Part shown: positions 1 to 5,517 of the stretch, piece after piece | How the letters are laid out: each line of letters opens with the position of its first letter | Numbering within the stretch: position 1 is the first letter of the stretch | From: CAYPHJ01 sp964410485 | Lineage (GTDB): Bacteria > Desulfobacterota > Binatia > UBA9968 | Direction of reading: 5' to 3' | Length of the DNA stretch: 10,871 bases | NCBI GenBank assembly: GCA_964410485.1 | Contig: CAYPHJ010000133.1 | Coordinates: 1 to 10,871, forward strand | Notes under the pieces: model-generated | What the model was told of the DNA's origin: nothing | Seen by the model: the letters and a program-made list of their open reading frames with translations, nothing else | Databases searched by the model: none | Program-made: the position numbers and the translations under genes

Positions 1-1
1 C

Positions 2-142
2 GAAAAGCGAGTCTTGGTTTTGGCGTATGATGAAGCAAGCCGGTCTAAGTTCCTAGATCAGCGCTACCGTTTCGTTGCTTCCAGCTATTTCGTCCTTGAG
101 CAAGTCCCGGATCACGCACGGCCGCCGGAACGCAAACGCTAA
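2..142 (+). CDS. C-terminal fragment of an unrecognised protein
   Basis: An open frame enters from the left edge and runs for 46 codons to a TAA at 140-142. The peptide starts EKRVLVLAYDEASRSKF and ends in a basic, proline-containing tail (PPERKR). No stop precedes it in the window, and its composition (hydrophobic opening, then mixed charged and aromatic residues) looks like real protein rather than a shadow frame. The family cannot be recognised from this tail. The next gene is on the same strand, about 180 bases downstream if the preferred start of that gene is right, so co-transcription is possible but not shown. The alternative is chance open frame, since only 141 bases are visible. Confidence 0.5.
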   Translation, partial: EKRVLVLAYDEASRSKFLDQRYRFVASSYFVLEQVPDHARPPERKR

Positions 143-305
143 GTATCTCGATCGGACAAACCGTAAGTAGGCCAGGGTTTAACTTGGCGAGGCCAATCGT
201 GTTAGTGTGCCTGAACCAATGAATCATGGGTAGAGCGCTTTGCCGCTCATGATTTCCAACCTAGTCGGAGATCGCCGCGTTACGGATCTGCGGCAAAAAA
301 CGAAC

Positions 306-309
306 GGAG
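306..309 (+). promoter_or_regulatory. Candidate ribosome binding site for the GTG start at 321
   Basis: GGAG lies 11 bases before the GTG at 321. This is slightly long spacing, but it is better placed than anything in front of the TTG at 240 or the ATG at 249. It supports starting the monooxygenase where family similarity begins. Confidence 0.4.
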
Positions 310-320
310 TTGAGCGGCAC

Positions 321-1334
321 GTGGAATTCGGCGTCTTCGATCACTTGGACCGTAACGATCTTGCCTTGCAGGATTTCTACGAAGCACGCCTACGATTGAT
401 CGCGATGTACGATCAAGCCGGGTTTTATGCCTATCATGTGGCAGAGCACCACGCGACCCCCCTCGGCATGGCGCCGTCACCGAGTGTTTTTCTCTCGGCC
501 GTGGCTCAACGAACACGCCGGCTTCGCTTTGGTCCGCTGGTTTATGCCTTGCCACTGCACCATCCGCTGCGTCTCATCGAAGAAATCTGCATGCTGGATC
601 AACTAAGTGGCGGCAGACTCGAAATCGGTTTCGGTCGTGGATCGTCGGCTATCGAGATTGCGTTTTATGGTCAGAACCCGGCTAACGCGGAGCCGATCTA
701 CGCAGAAGCGCTCGACATCATTCTCCAGGGGCTATCGCGCCGCCTGATCGATGCTCACGGCAGATTCTTTTCTTTCGAAGCCGTACCCGTTGAGCTCGAA
801 CCTTTGCAAAAACCCCACCCGCCGCTTTGGTATGGGGTGCATTCGGCGGCGAGCGCCGAGCGCGCCGCCCGTCGCGCCCTCAATATCGTAAGTTTGGATA
901 CGGCCAGTGAAACGCAAGCATTCACGGAGCGTTACCGTGAAGTTTGGCGCGCCACAGGACGACAGCTTCACGAACTTCCTAAAATGGGCTTGAGCCGATT
1001 CATAGTAATCGCCGAAAGTGACGAGGAGGCCCTGCGGTGCGCCCGGCGAGCGTATCCGGTCTGGCATGGTAGTTTCAATCATCTGTTTCATCTTCATGGC
1101 ACCAGTCCGGCACACCCCCGACCCCCCGATTTCGATTCCATGGCAAGTTCGGGTCAAGCGGTGGCCGGGAATGTCGCGACCGTAACGGCTTTTCTTAAAT
1201 CGCAAGTCACTCAAGCACAAGTAAATTACCTCCTCGGACAGTTTGCTTTTGGCGATCTGTCTCTCGAAGAATGTCTCCGCTCGGTCGATCTGTTTGCGCG
1301 CGAAGTAATGCCGGCGCTGCGCAGTATCGCCTAA
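321..1334 (+). CDS. LLM class flavin-dependent oxidoreductase (luciferase-like monooxygenase)
   Basis: This is a luciferase-like monooxygenase with a TIM-barrel fold, which normally uses reduced FMN or F420 to oxidise a small organic substrate. The substrate cannot be read from the sequence. Numbering from the GTG at 321, the protein has 337 residues. It opens with the typical beta-1 strand EFGVFDHLDRND, followed by the AEHH motif (about residues 41-44), the hydrophobic LVYALPLHHPLRLIEEICMLD segment, and SGGRLEIGFGRG (about 96-107), the hallmark of the family. PPLWYGVHSAASAERAA (about 167-183) matches the later phosphate-binding region. The frame is open back to a TTG at 240 and an ATG at 249, but those extra 27 residues (MPLMISNLVGDRR...) do not resemble the family, and the GTG has a GGAG upstream. 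No partner flavin reductase is adjacent. Family call is secure; start and substrate are not. Confidence 0.9.
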   Translation: MEFGVFDHLDRNDLALQDFYEARLRLIAMYDQAGFYAYHVAEHHATPLGMAPSPSVFLSAVAQRTRRLRFGPLVYALPLHHPLRLIEEICMLDQLSGGRLEIGFGRGSSAIEIAFYGQNPANAEPIYAEALDIILQGLSRRLIDAHGRFFSFEAVPVELEPLQKPHPPLWYGVHSAASAERAARRALNIVSLDTASETQAFTERYREVWRATGRQLHELPKMGLSRFIVIAESDEEALRCARRAYPVWHGSFNHLFHLHGTSPAHPRPPDFDSMASSGQAVAGNVATVTAFLKSQVTQAQVNYLLGQFAFGDLSLEECLRSVDLFAREVMPALRSIA

Positions 1335-1671
1335 GGACGAGAGCCCACCGGGGTCATAAGGTTGCCGAAGGAATAAGATTTGTGAGCTAAAAAAGGGACA
1401 ATTTGTGCCTGTCTTTGTTTCACTTTTGACTCAAAGTAACTTGCAGAACTCACGCCTGATCTGCTTTCAACCCGCCTGTCCCATTTCGGAGAAGCGCGCC
1501 CAAGGAGAACGAACTTCAGTTGAAACTCTTTGAAAGCGCGTCCATCGATAATGCGGCGCGCGATGAAACTCGAGCGCGATTCCCGTAGAGTTCCTGTGGC
1601 ACGTCCATTGCTCAACCTCTACTCCGCGAAGGTAACGCCTCAAACAATCTCTCAAAGGAAGGAGACGGCGC
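1335..1671. other. Gene-poor stretch with short REP-like inverted elements
   Basis: No convincing gene is seen in these 337 bases. The left half contains AAAAGGGACA at 1391-1400, an approximate inverted partner TGTCCCATTT at 1477-1486 (9 of 10 positions pair), and GCCTGTC twice, at 1407-1413 and 1474-1480. A small inverted repeat, ACTTT/AAAGT, sits at 1422-1437. The right half runs up to the strong ribosome binding site of the next gene and presumably holds its promoter, but no clear -35/-10 pair stands out. TGAAACTC occurs twice, at 1519-1526 and 1564-1571, with no evident meaning. Confidence 0.4.
1655..1664 (+). promoter_or_regulatory. Strong ribosome binding site
   Basis: AAGGAAGGAG ends 7 bases before the ATG at 1672. 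It is a near-ideal Shine-Dalgarno sequence and fixes the start of the peptidoglycan-binding protein. Confidence 0.75.
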
Positions 1672-2226
1672 ATGAACAAAAGCAAAAGAACCTTGCTGGC
1701 AACGATCGTGCTGTCCGGGACGGTCGGGCTGACCGTTGGTCCGACATGGTCTCAGCAGCCCACAACTCCTGGGGCCCCGGGCGATCGACCCGGCACGGTA
1801 AAGCAGAAGGACGATGCGCAACGGAAACAACAAGATAAGACGGGAGCACAGACCGGCCGGCAAAAAGATGATGCAGTAAAACAGCAAGACAGAGCCGGAA
1901 CTCCCGCAGGCCAGCAAATGGGTGCCCAAGAGCGGCAGAAATATTCTCGGGAGACCGTCAAGGAGGTCCAGCAAGCCCTTAAGGAGAAAGGCCACGATCC
2001 AGGACCGATCGACGGGTTGATGGGGCCCAACACCCGCCAGGCTTTACGCTCGTTCCAAAAAGCAGAGAACGTCAAGGCGACCGGCACCCTCGATCAGGAA
2101 ACAGGGCAAAAACTCGGAGTCACGCTCAATGACCGCGCGCCAGGAGCAGCAGGGGACATGCCACGAACTAAATCCCCCGGGCAAACAAAAGGAGGAGACC
2201 CTTCACCGGAACAAAAACGAAAATAG
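1672..2226 (+). CDS. Secreted peptidoglycan-binding (PG_binding_1) domain protein
   Basis: This is a small exported protein of 184 residues, probably periplasmic and binding cell-wall peptidoglycan. Residues 1-28 form a signal peptide: a KSKR positive end, hydrophobic LLATIVLSGTVGLTVG, and likely cleavage after TWS. Residues 30-92 are a low-complexity, charged Gln/Lys/Asp/Gly linker containing an imperfect tandem duplication (QKDDAQRKQQDKTGAQTG, then QKDDAVKQQDRAGTPAG). Residues 94-151 fit a PG_binding_1 domain, with the usual VQQALKEKGHDPGPIDG, then GPNTRQALRSFQK and GTLDQETGQKLGV. The tail (152-184) is Pro/Gly/Lys-rich and probably disordered. No catalytic domain is fused to it, so it is likely a structural or adaptor protein rather than a hydrolase. 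The ATG is supported by a strong AAGGAAGGAG site. The next plus-strand gene is also exported, about 110 bases downstream. Exact biological role is unknown. Confidence 0.85.
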   Translation: MNKSKRTLLATIVLSGTVGLTVGPTWSQQPTTPGAPGDRPGTVKQKDDAQRKQQDKTGAQTGRQKDDAVKQQDRAGTPAGQQMGAQERQKYSRETVKEVQQALKEKGHDPGPIDGLMGPNTRQALRSFQKAENVKATGTLDQETGQKLGVTLNDRAPGAAGDMPRTKSPGQTKGGDPSPEQKRK

Positions 2227-2233
2227 ATGCCGG

Positions 2234-2253
2234 GGCGTTACCTTCGAAACGCC
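2234..2253 (+). terminator. Stem-loop after the peptidoglycan-binding gene, weak terminator candidate
   Basis: GGCGTT (2234-2239) pairs perfectly with AACGCC (2248-2253) around an 8-base loop, 8 bases after the stop codon. It is followed by ACGACTTTCC rather than a clean T-run, so it may be a weak terminator or an mRNA 3'-end stabiliser. Confidence 0.3.
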
Positions 2254-2336
2254 ACGACTTTCCATCCCGCGCGCTTTTCAGCCCTTGTCCTTAACGGTTG
2301 AATTCCAAGCGCGTTCCTGTGATTATTATAATTCTG

Positions 2337-2843
2337 ATGACAAAATGGATCGTTTTCTTCTTCGCGTGCGCGACTCTAGCCGGCGACGCGCGACTCGGCA
2401 GTGTCGCGCGGGCCGGCGATCAGCTTGACGAGATCCGCCAAGAGCAAATCCAAGCCACTCAACAGGAACAGTTCAACGAGCTGCGTCGGCGCGAGCAGCT
2501 TGAAAGCCTGCGCCGCGCTCAGAGATTGGATGAAGCCCAACGGCGGCTAGATCAACTGAAGCGCCAACAAACACAACTGGAGCGTCCTGAGCAATTCCAT
2601 CGCATGCAGGGCCGCCTCGACCAACTGAACAATGATCGGCAGCTCAACCGGTTACAAAACGAGCTTCAGCTGAACCAAATCGCGCGCGAACAAGACACCT
2701 TTCGCAGGCAGGAACAGATCAGAGCATTGCAACGCGAGCAGCAGCTTCAGTTTCTGCGTGATCAGCTCCGCAACCAGCAACTACAACCGGACTTGAACGG
2801 ATTGCGTCGGCACTTGGGGCCGCCCTCAACGCCTGGCGGGTAA
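2337..2843 (+). CDS. Exported Gln/Arg-rich coiled-coil protein, function unknown
   Basis: From the ATG at 2337 this encodes 168 residues. The first 27 or so look like a Sec signal peptide: MTKWIVFFFACATLAG hydrophobic core, then VARA before GDQL. The mature part is almost entirely Gln, Arg, Leu, Glu, Asn and Asp, with repeating units such as REQLESLRR, RLDQLKRQQTQLE, RLDQLNNDRQLNRLQNELQ and QQLQFLRDQLRNQQLQ. This predicts a long alpha-helical coiled coil. It ends with LGPPSTPGG. No catalytic domain or known family is recognised; similar low-complexity exported proteins are usually annotated hypothetical. The start is uncertain: the frame is open back to a TTG at 2298 and a GTG at 2319, and none of the starts has a clear ribosome binding site. 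A perfect TATAAT lies at 2327-2332, only 4 bases before the ATG. The 3' end overlaps the convergent neighbour by 18 bases. Confidence 0.65.
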   Translation: MTKWIVFFFACATLAGDARLGSVARAGDQLDEIRQEQIQATQQEQFNELRRREQLESLRRAQRLDEAQRRLDQLKRQQTQLERPEQFHRMQGRLDQLNNDRQLNRLQNELQLNQIAREQDTFRRQEQIRALQREQQLQFLRDQLRNQQLQPDLNGLRRHLGPPSTPGG

Positions 2844-3491
2844 CTCGTAAAGATCCCTGATTTGCTTCCAAATTCCGGAAGCCGTCGGTTCGGTAGGAGT
2901 CAACAAAGAGGGCCGGTTACTCCGGCGCAGATACATTTTGACCCAGTAGTCGTAGAAGTACTCAATGTCTTCCCTGGTTTCCTGGGGCTGCCCATCCGAA
3001 CTCTGGTAGCGAATTGCCACCCATCGTTCCTGGACCGAGATACCTATCAACGAACTGCTTTGTTTCAAGTCGAGATACGAACCCGCGCTGCGGAGAATCT
3101 GCGACAGCGAGTTGGGGTTAGGCGTACCCTGTGCACTCATACGTTTTGATTGGCCGAGTCGATCCAACTGCGCAATATCGTCCAGGCTATAACGGGCCTC
3201 GAGCGTCTCAAAATCCCTCTTGTCTCGATCCTTGCCGGTAATTACGGACCAGACTTTGCCGAGCGTGAATTTCAAGCACGTCGCTTCTGAATATACATCC
3301 TTCGGTGGGCGCGCTTTTCCCCGAATCGCGTAGACATCTGCAACGGCAACCAGATCAAGCGTAACAAGGTGCCGCGCCTCCAGCGCCTGGCCCAGAGCGC
3401 GCAACTCTCTGGCATATGAACCACCTTCTCCTGTGGCGGTTTCGCCGGGGGCTTTGGCTGCCTTCGATGGTTGAAATGCGAGATTGTTCAT
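2826..3491 (-). CDS. Conserved-looking hypothetical protein of about 221 residues
   Basis: I do not recognise a named family. From the ATG at 3491 the product has 221 residues, without signal peptide or membrane segment, so it is probably cytoplasmic. Residues about 26-60 hold a helix then strand pattern (YARELRALGQALEARH, then LVAVADVYAIRGKARPP). The middle (about 98-145) reads YSLDDIAQLDRLGQSKR, then NSLSQILRSAGSYLDLKQSS. A beta-type stretch follows, containing SLIGISVQERWVAIRYQSSDG, and then an aromatic segment, EYFYDYWVKMYLRR (about 177-190). The pattern looks like an uncharacterised conserved protein seen next to housekeeping genes in environmental bacteria; that is recollection, not a search result. 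A GTG at 3503 would add four residues, but AGGTGG at 3500-3505 is well spaced for the ATG. The gene lies downstream of gltD on the same strand, separated by about 330 bases, so it is probably a separate transcription unit. Confidence 0.7.
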   Translation of the reverse strand: MNNLAFQPSKAAKAPGETATGEGGSYARELRALGQALEARHLVTLDLVAVADVYAIRGKARPPKDVYSEATCLKFTLGKVWSVITGKDRDKRDFETLEARYSLDDIAQLDRLGQSKRMSAQGTPNPNSLSQILRSAGSYLDLKQSSSLIGISVQERWVAIRYQSSDGQPQETREDIEYFYDYWVKMYLRRSNRPSLLTPTEPTASGIWKQIRDLYELPARR

Positions 3492-3499
3492 TGCGCGAT

Positions 3500-3505
3500 C
3501 CACCT
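3500..3505 (-). promoter_or_regulatory. Ribosome binding site selecting the ATG at 3491
   Basis: On the minus strand AGGTGG sits 8 bases before the ATG at 3491, close to consensus AGGAGG. It overlaps the alternative GTG at 3501-3503, which itself has no good site in front of it. This favours the shorter form of the hypothetical protein. Confidence 0.5.
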
Positions 3506-3569
3506 GGTGACTGTTTACAAGGTCAGAGCAGCAAGACCAGTGCCAAGCTGCCTCTTCGGAAACAAGACC

Positions 3570-3586
3570 GGCCTGCGGCCTTTTTT
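3570..3586 (+). terminator. Intrinsic terminator-like hairpin with T6 tail, plus strand
   Basis: GGCC, a TGC loop and GGCC are followed immediately by TTTTTT. The stem is short (4 G-C pairs; an alternative AAG-CCG/CGG-CTT pairing with one mismatch is possible) but the U-tract is clean. The T-run is on the plus strand, whereas the flanking genes (gltD and the hypothetical gene) are on the minus strand. It therefore does not terminate either of them. It could end an unannotated short plus-strand transcript or be chance. Confidence 0.35.
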
Positions 3587-3615
3587 CGGGCGAGAAATAC
3601 CAAAGGCAATGACGA

Positions 3616-3628
3616 AATTGTTACAATT
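3616..3628. repeat. 13-bp perfect interrupted palindrome
   Basis: AATTGT, one T, then ACAATT. It lies about 125 bases upstream of the minus-strand hypothetical gene and is AT-rich compared with its surroundings. This is the form of a dimeric regulator binding site, but no regulator can be assigned. Confidence 0.3.
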
Positions 3629-3819
3629 GACAAAAAACGCCACCGGGATCGAACGCCCGAGATACTACGCACGCGCATCCGCAGCGACAGCAAAGGAGCG
3701 CCCGGGCCGTGCCGGGAGCTCGGGTGAGCGATGGATCACTTTGCGGCGAGTACGTTGGAAGACAAAAATGCAATGAAACTTACACGGCGCTTGGTCGGTC
3801 GTGCAGAATTCTCATGCGC

Positions 3820-5304
3820 TCAGGGCAAATGGGTTTCGCCCATCAAGAAGCGGTCGCATTCACGCGCGGCTCCGCGCCCTTCGTTAATGGCCCAGACCAC
3901 AAGACTCTGGCCGCGCCGGCAATCTCCGGCCGCAAATACACCGGGAACATTCGTGCAGAACCGGCCAAACTCCGCCTTGGCATTGGAGCGCGCATCAACT
4001 TCCACACCGAGTTGTGTCAGCACATTCGCTTCGGGCCCGAGAAAGCCCATCGCAAGAAGCACCAGGTCGGCAGGGTAGGTTTTTTCCGTCCCCGGTATGT
4101 TTTTGGGCACGAAAGCGCCACCTTCATTTTTGGCCCACTCCACCGTAACGGTGCAAACCTCCTTGACACGACCGTTACTGTCACCGACAAATCTCTGAGG
4201 TGACGTCACATAAATGCGCGGATCGTCGCCAAACCGGGCTTTGGCTTCCTCTTGACCGTAGTCCAGCTTATAGATTCTTGGCCATTCGGGCCATGGGTTG
4301 TCAGGCTGACGGCTATCGGGCGGCCTGGGCAGGATTTCCAATTGGGTGAGACTTTTGCAACCATGCCGCATGGCGGTTCCGACGCAGTCCGTTCCCGTAT
4401 CACCTCCCCCGATAACCACAACGTTTTTGCCTTTTGCCGATATGTAATTTCCGTCCCGATGCTTTGAGTCGAGCAGGCTTTTGGTGTTTGCCAGTAAAAA
4501 TTCCATCGCAAAATGGATACCCTCGAGATCCCGCCCAGGGACCGGTAGGTCACGGGGGTTGGTGGCGCCGCAGCAGAGCACCACCGCGTCAAACTCCTCC
4601 CGGAGCTGCGCGGTCGGGATATGCACCCCCACTGTGGTATTCGGGACGAAGCTGATTCCTTCAGCGCGCATGAGATCGACCCGCCGCTTTACAACCAACT
4701 TATCGAGCTTCATATTCGGAATGCCATACGTAAGGAGCCCGCCAATACGATCGGCTCTTTCATACACGGTCACCCAGTGACCGGCCCGATTCAGTTGCGC
4801 GGCGCAAGCAAGGCCCGCTGGGCCCGAACCCACGATCGCGACCTTTTTGCCCGTTCTCTTGACCGGCGGTTCGGGCGTCACCCATCCTTGTGCAAAACCA
4901 TTGTCAATGATAGCGCACTCGATTGTCTTTATCGTCACCGGTAGCTCGTTGATGCCGAGAACGCAGGAGCCTTCGCACGGGGCCGGACAGACGCGGCCGG
5001 TGAATTCGGGGAAATTGTTAGTCTTATGGAGACGGTAAAGAGCTTCTCTCCAGAGCCCCCGATACACCAAATCATTCCACTCGGGAATTAGGTTGTTGAT
5101 CGGACATCCCGAAGCCATGCCACTGATCAGCTGGCCGGTATGGCAAAAAGGAATCCCACAATCCATACAGCGGGCGCCTTGCCGCTGCAGGTTTTTTTCG
5201 GGGAAATGCTCGTGAAATTCTTTCCAGTCCTTCACCCGCTCAAGAGGCGAGCGATCGGAAGGGAGTTCCCGATCGTACTCCATGAATCCGGTCGGCTTGC
5301 CCAT
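3820..5304 (-). CDS. gltD: Glutamate synthase (NADPH) small subunit
   Basis: This is the beta subunit of NADPH-dependent glutamate synthase. It takes electrons from NADPH through FAD and passes them by iron-sulfur clusters to GltB, where 2-oxoglutarate and glutamine-derived ammonia become glutamate. It acts in the cytoplasm. At 494 residues it is full length for the family. The N-terminal Fe-S domain has cysteines 46, 49, 54 and 67 (CMDCGIPFC, then GCPINNLIPEW) and 106, 110 and 114 (CPAPCEGSC). The FAD dinucleotide motif is VAIVGSGPAGL (about 155-165). The NADPH-site motif is VVVIGGGDTGTDC (about 295-307). The C-terminal FAD contact is GVFAAGDCRRGQS (about 455-467). The ATG at 5304 is preceded by GGAG at 11 bases. 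It lies downstream of gltB on the same strand after an unusually roomy gap of 213 bases, and is probably co-transcribed with it. Confidence 0.97.
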   Translation of the reverse strand: MGKPTGFMEYDRELPSDRSPLERVKDWKEFHEHFPEKNLQRQGARCMDCGIPFCHTGQLISGMASGCPINNLIPEWNDLVYRGLWREALYRLHKTNNFPEFTGRVCPAPCEGSCVLGINELPVTIKTIECAIIDNGFAQGWVTPEPPVKRTGKKVAIVGSGPAGLACAAQLNRAGHWVTVYERADRIGGLLTYGIPNMKLDKLVVKRRVDLMRAEGISFVPNTTVGVHIPTAQLREEFDAVVLCCGATNPRDLPVPGRDLEGIHFAMEFLLANTKSLLDSKHRDGNYISAKGKNVVVIGGGDTGTDCVGTAMRHGCKSLTQLEILPRPPDSRQPDNPWPEWPRIYKLDYGQEEAKARFGDDPRIYVTSPQRFVGDSNGRVKEVCTVTVEWAKNEGGAFVPKNIPGTEKTYPADLVLLAMGFLGPEANVLTQLGVEVDARSNAKAEFGRFCTNVPGVFAAGDCRRGQSLVVWAINEGRGAARECDRFLMGETHLP

Positions 5305-5395
5305 CTATTGATATTCTCCGCTGATCACAAGAGGTGTCCCGTGTGTTTTACCTTTTACGTTGCCAGCCTCACACCGGGCGCGACGATCACGCCTA

Positions 5396-5415
5396 ACCGC
5401 GAGCAAACACGCGGT
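5396..5415 (-). repeat. Stem-loop in the gltB-gltD gap (proximal to gltD)
   Basis: ACCGCG (5396-5401) and CGCGGT (5410-5415) form a perfect 6-bp stem with an 8-base loop. It lies roughly 90 bases upstream of the gltD ATG. No T-run follows on the minus strand, so it does not look like a full terminator. Confidence 0.35.
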
Positions 5416-5462
5416 GAGCGGTCCAGTGACTTACAGCCATAGCAATCGAACCGGAAGGAGAG

Positions 5463-5482
5463 GCCAGCGCACATTCGCTGGC
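5463..5482 (-). repeat. Stem-loop just after gltB
   Basis: GCCAGCG (5463-5469) and CGCTGGC (5476-5482) form a perfect 7-bp stem with a 6-base loop, about 35 bases after the gltB stop in the direction of transcription. It is followed by CTCTCCTTCC rather than a T-run. It may slow decay or modulate read-through from gltB into gltD. Confidence 0.4.
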
Positions 5483-5517
5483 GGACAGGCCTTGAGCTCT
5501 CAAACGGTCGGACGGCG

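Larger units (their letters stand above)
3492..3819. other. Intergenic region between gltD and the hypothetical gene
   Basis: No convincing protein gene is seen. The stretch contains three features: a plus-strand terminator-like hairpin at 3570-3586; a perfect AT-rich palindrome at 3616-3628; and a CCCGG/CCGGG stem (3701-3705 with 3712-3716, 6-base loop) about 100 bases past the gltD stop, which lacks a good T-run. The promoter of the minus-strand hypothetical gene is presumably here, but no clear -35/-10 pair could be assigned. Confidence 0.4.

Noticed and set aside
732..1220. A 162-codon minus-strand open frame antisense to the monooxygenase gene.
   Set aside because: It is fully covered by the conserved luciferase-like gene, and the antisense peptide has no recognisable domain.
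1530..1838. A 102-codon plus-strand open frame overlapping the start of the peptidoglycan-binding gene.
   Set aside because: It overlaps a gene with a strong ribosome binding site and signal peptide in another frame, and its sequence is low-complexity basic without family features.
3509..3580. Resemblance to bacterial 4.5S/SRP RNA (CTGTTTAC, AGGTCAG, GCCAAG in order, then a hairpin with T-tail).
   Set aside because: The universally conserved GGAAGGAAGCAG core with its GGAA tetraloop is absent, and long-range pairing of the two ends is not evident. The match is limited to short words.
3640..3665. T-arm-like sequence on the minus strand (CGGG, CGTTCGAT, CCCG) followed by a run of Ts, suggesting a tRNA 3' end.
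   Set aside because: The stem/loop geometry is wrong for a T-arm (4-bp stem, 8-base loop), there is no CCA, no D-arm and no matching acceptor stem upstream.
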